In this document: positions 60,628-64,000 of the stretch, piece after piece
Numbering within the stretch: the first letter of the stretch is position 1
Layout: each line of letters opens with the position of its first letter
Source: Paulinella micropora
Taxonomy: Eukaryota > Cercozoa > Imbricatea > Euglyphida > Paulinellidae
Assembly (NCBI GenBank): GCA_019918135.1
Contig: WBZZ01006267.1
Span: forward strand, 33,893-97,892
Reading direction: 5' to 3'
Length of the DNA stretch: 64,000 nt
Notes under the pieces: generated by a model
Database searches by the model: none
Told to the model about the DNA's origin: nothing
What the model saw: the letters and a program-made list of their open reading frames with translations, nothing else
Translations under genes and position numbers: made by a program

Positions 60628-62630
60628 ATATATATATATATATTATCGAGCCATCGCGAAGTTTTTGTCGAAAGTGTCTAAGAGATTTACAGCCCACATT
60701 GGAAGGGTCTCAAAATACGTCATACCCCTTCGCTTCCAGACTTCTCATATTAATCCTCCTCCGTACTGGATTGTGAGGATGCGCGGTCCCGCTCCTCTGG
60801 TTGGTCCAAGGGAGGGAAGTCTCGATCGTGATCGAGTTGAGTCTGGAGTAAGTCCGTTCCGCATCGGAGAGGTCGAAGGAATGAATAAAGGACTGCGGCT
60901 GCACGGATTCTGGGTATAGTCGCCGAATTACGGCCCCGATTTTATGTTCATATACCAGCTCCCATCGGGGGTTAGCAATGTCGGGAGTGGTAGATGTAGT
61001 CCAATGACTGTGTGGCCCGGTGCCATCGGAACTCTGCATCTTGTACAGCACTGTCCCACTGCGGACGAGCGTGCTGTCTGAATTGTCTGCCCACCCTCGG
61101 TCCAGAGCAGGAGGTTCTGAGGATCGGTTGGGGTGAGCCCAAGCTGTCACCCAAGGCGCGCATCGCTGGTGTGTAGCCCATGATCCGTATCAGACGCACG
61201 CGAATGTGGATGAGCCACACCGCAGGCTGTTTCGTGCTGAAAACGGATATAGTGTCTTTGCCTTACTCGTGCCACTCCCTGAAATCGTGCGGGATTAGCG
61301 GTCGCCGGGTGCGATTCGTCATCCGCCTATGGCAAGGGGGGCGAAGATGAAGATATGCCTGGCAACGTGTGATGGGAGGTTACGGTTATAAGGGGCGCAT
61401 CTTAAGGGGCAATCCGAGAGCCTCCTTGATCTGGTGCAACTCGTCACCTTCTGTTGCCAGTTCCAATGGGTGGTCGTGGCCCTTTCTGAGATGATAGGCC
61501 GATATGCCTTGACCTCCTCCGGCAGGGGCACGCCTGCTCTTTCCAGGAGTAGGTAAATTGATGTCCGCTTGTGGCCATCGGAGCCTGCGGATCTCGTGGG
61601 GTTCCAAGAGCTGTTTAGGCCATGCGTTGATACTATAGAAACGGAACACATATGCACTTTGTTGGTCGGATAAGCTGGCCCAGCCTCAGATAGACCGGAC
61701 CAGTGTCCACCTCTTATGCCTGCAGGTCAACGATCATTCTCATCGAACCTGAACACCTCAGTGATTATATCGGCACTGCATAATTGGTGCATTAAACTTG
61801 GTTCATCTCGGCCGTGCGATACATGGCCACCTAGCTTCCTACGGCTCGACGTCAGCTCCCGATATCAACGCATCGCTACTGCGCCTCAATTGTCTCAGTC
61901 CCGCTTCCGCATCCCGATATCCGGCCCCGGATGATCTCCGTCTACAATGCGCTACACATCGACACACTTCTTTTTCATCTTCCTCTTAGGTTTAAAGAGA
62001 CCCATCTTTCCTTTTCTCCTTTTCCTTTTTTTTTTTTTTGAGACAGTCACTGACCAATCGTTAGTCACTCATTCTGTACGCAACTCTACTCAACCGTTAG
62101 GTCTGGGGGGGGAGGTATCAGACTGAGCACTTTAACGACCGGCCAAACCACTACCGTTGACATTTTACTCTTTTTGACCGGCCGGTTAGATTTCTCCTCT
62201 GCCACGACGTTTCGACTTCACTAACTAGTTTTCGATTTCGTCCAGGAATGACTTCAAACGATTTAATCAAAGTTTTTACGACAATTACCACTTTTTCCCA
62301 CTCTACTGCCTTTTCCCCCGATTTCCCGTGAAACACGACGTTGCGGTAAATTTGTGGACACGCAGTCAAGAGAAGCAAAAAATCATTATTGCCGCACAAT
62401 CTATGTTTTTACATCATGACTTAGAGAGACTTTCCCAAATGAAAATCTCGGACACTTAAACCCACAACTTGGACTTGAAGCCCTCCTTCAAGTGCTACAC
62501 GTTCAACTTCAAGTGTCACGCAATACCAACTCACAATCTACGTTCAACCACGATCGTATTTTGCAACCAAGTCTGCAAACAAGTAGAAATCTACGTAAAT
62601 AAACGAAGTGACATCTCAGCTATTTACTGG
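60628..62630. other. flanking DNA right of the PLV, no gene recognised
   Basis: GC content rises again after 60,660. Minus-strand open frames at 60,710-61,150 and 61,386-61,649 lack ATG starts and recognisable domains; they could be remains of coding sequence or of a repeat. A T run lies at about 62,028-62,040. Confidence 0.45.
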
Positions 62631-62907
62631 TATTACCTACGACATTCAAGAGAAAAAAAATTAGTTTTCGATTTTGGTGGAATTTTAATTTTGGTTGGAA
62701 TTTCGATTTTGGTTGGAAATGTTGAATTTTTCAAATTAACTGCTATATTCGTCCGCAAAATATCGTAAGTTTTTGCGAAATGTTACCGTTAAATTGGAAA
62801 ATTTGAATCAGTTTTTGCCACAAAAATGGAAAAACTGACACTGGCAAAAATTAAAATTCCAACCAAATCGAAAAACTAATTTTTTCTCTTGAATGTCGTC
62901 AGTAATA
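62631..62907. mobile_element. foldback or MITE-like element, 277 bp
   Basis: The ends TATTAC....GACATTCAAGAG and CTCTTGAATGTC....GTAATA are inverted repeats. Pairing continues inward for about 50 bp (AAAAATTAGTTTTCGATTTT against AAATCGAAAAACTAATTTTT), and the centre is AT-rich and non-coding. No clear target duplication was seen. Confidence 0.7.
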
Positions 62908-63761
62908 TTTCACCTACTCTCTGGAGTTAGTGCTTTTGCAGCTGAGCCATAGAGACTTTTAATAAGAGTTCGTTGTGTAATTATCAGTCCCTTGGAGTTG
63001 TATCCAAACTCACACTGTTAGTCACGCACTTAGATTAGTTAGCTCTCTTGCAGTTCAGTTCTGCGTTTATGCCTTTGGATTAAAGTGGCTGTGAGCAATC
63101 TGGCTTTTAACGAAGTCTTCCGGCAAACCGCAAGTGAAAGTAGGCACTGGTAAGGTCTGTATGTGACCGGTTTATACCTAATCATCGAACGGCTGCCACT
63201 TCTAGTAATATTATCGTTATCCGGTTAAGAGGATTATTAATATCAAGTTAACGACCTCTTACTGTGTCTGGATCGACACATGGGTATATCACTTAAAGTA
63301 GCACATATTTACCTATCTGCGCCTACTGGCAACAGCTCCGACCTGCTATTTACTGATATTTCACCTTCTGAGAAGGATTTTAACTTTGATGGCCGCCATC
63401 TGTTTTTACGCAATCACTTTTAATAAAAACTTGTCACTCCTTGCCGTGGCGATGAGTGCACCTCAAGTCTTACTAGTAGCACAACCATATTTATTAATAA
63501 TATATTATTGTTCACCACTGCTTTTCTTAGCACAACCAATTTAACAATAATTATTGTTACCACTGTTTTTACTTACGTTCTTACATGCTTCCTTCTCTAC
63601 GAAAAGCAAGCGTTCTTCAATGATTAAAAGTCATTAAGTGGAAGATTTCGGGTCCGGAGAGCCTGTTTTGGTCCGACGTGTGATAGATTTAGTTAGAGAG
63701 GTGTTTTGGCCCGCAGTGCATGTGTACCTGAAGCAGTGAGGGGGGAAGGGGGGGGGGGGCA
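62908..63761. other. intergenic DNA, nothing recognised
   Basis: AT-rich sequence without a gene or a repeat seen elsewhere in the window. Confidence 0.5.
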
Positions 63762-63843
63762 CCTAGGCCAACCCCGCGCTGCCGACCCCCCTCGCCGCGC
63801 TGTCGCGCAGTGAGGCGGGTCGGCAGCGCGGGGTTGGCGTAGG
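63762..63843. repeat. GC-rich hairpin, 22-bp perfect arms
   Basis: GCCAACCCCGCGCTGCCGAC at 63,767 is the exact reverse complement of the sequence ending at 63,838. Outer bases extend the pairing with one mismatch, and the loop is itself partly palindromic (GCGCTGTCGCGC). It is surrounded by AT-rich DNA and preceded by a G run at about 63,741-63,759. Confidence 0.85.
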
Positions 63844-64000
63844 GGGCCCCTTTGCAGTTTATTACACTTAATTTTACACAAGTTGAACACTGCAGTTTGA
63901 ATTTAAAAAAATAATATATTAAAAAAAAAGGTTACTAGTGTGAATGACCGGAAACATAGTATATATCTATAATTTATTAATTTTTTGCAGCCTTTCTATA

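Noticed and set aside
60710..61220. Overlapping open frames right of the PLV as a host gene
   Set aside because: Neither frame starts with ATG, there is no recognisable domain, and two frames are equally open.

Overview
The window is nuclear DNA of a eukaryote, probably a protist; I cannot name the lineage. The evidence is a gene with 55-70 nt GT-AG introns (an HRD1-type ER ubiquitin ligase), several classes of eukaryotic transposable element, tRNA-derived SINEs, very abundant (AAT)n and (GATA)n microsatellites, and an integrated polinton-like virus (PLV).

Layout. 1-4.6 kb: a broken non-LTR retrotransposon on the minus strand (endonuclease plus reverse transcriptase, running off the left edge), with a repeated 5' region, a 29-bp minisatellite and an A/GA tract. 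4.6-9.2 kb: a mosaic of SINE copies and two other short repeat modules, nearly all punctuated by (AAT)n tracts. 9.2-11.7 kb: a dense array of short palindromes of the form AGTG-N5-CACT around a decayed ORF and a 187-bp perfect-centre palindrome. 11.9-13.3 kb: simple repeats. 13.4-15.6 kb: the HRD1 gene, the only confident host gene. 16.0-19.7 kb: an LTR fragment, a SINE, and a frameshifted piggyBac element with TTAA duplications. 19.7-22.1 kb: a plus-strand 5' fragment of a Gypsy-like element, then the 3' end of another LTR element. 22.35-40.35 kb: a minus-strand Gypsy-like element with TGTT target duplications, itself interrupted by a minus-strand Copia-like element (28,315-36,571) with ACCTT target duplications. 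41.5-60.6 kb: the PLV. 60.6-64 kb: flanking DNA with two foldback structures and no gene I recognise.

The PLV carries a virion module: fibre with an S74 autoprocessing domain, PLA2-domain protein, packaging ATPase, double-jelly-roll major capsid protein and penton/minor capsid protein. It also has a tyrosine recombinase and many small genes, about half of them transcribed from the opposite strand. I see no DNA polymerase, helicase, primase or maturation protease. The copy is decaying: the fibre gene has an in-frame stop, one virion gene is split by a 40-bp tandem duplication, and two small genes look frameshifted. The recombinase has motif spacing compatible with telomere resolvases (protelomerases), and the right end of the element is a nearly perfect 182-bp inverted repeat. 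Together these raise the possibility of a virus with hairpin telomeres that are resolved by its own recombinase; this is an inference and the most interesting lead in the window.
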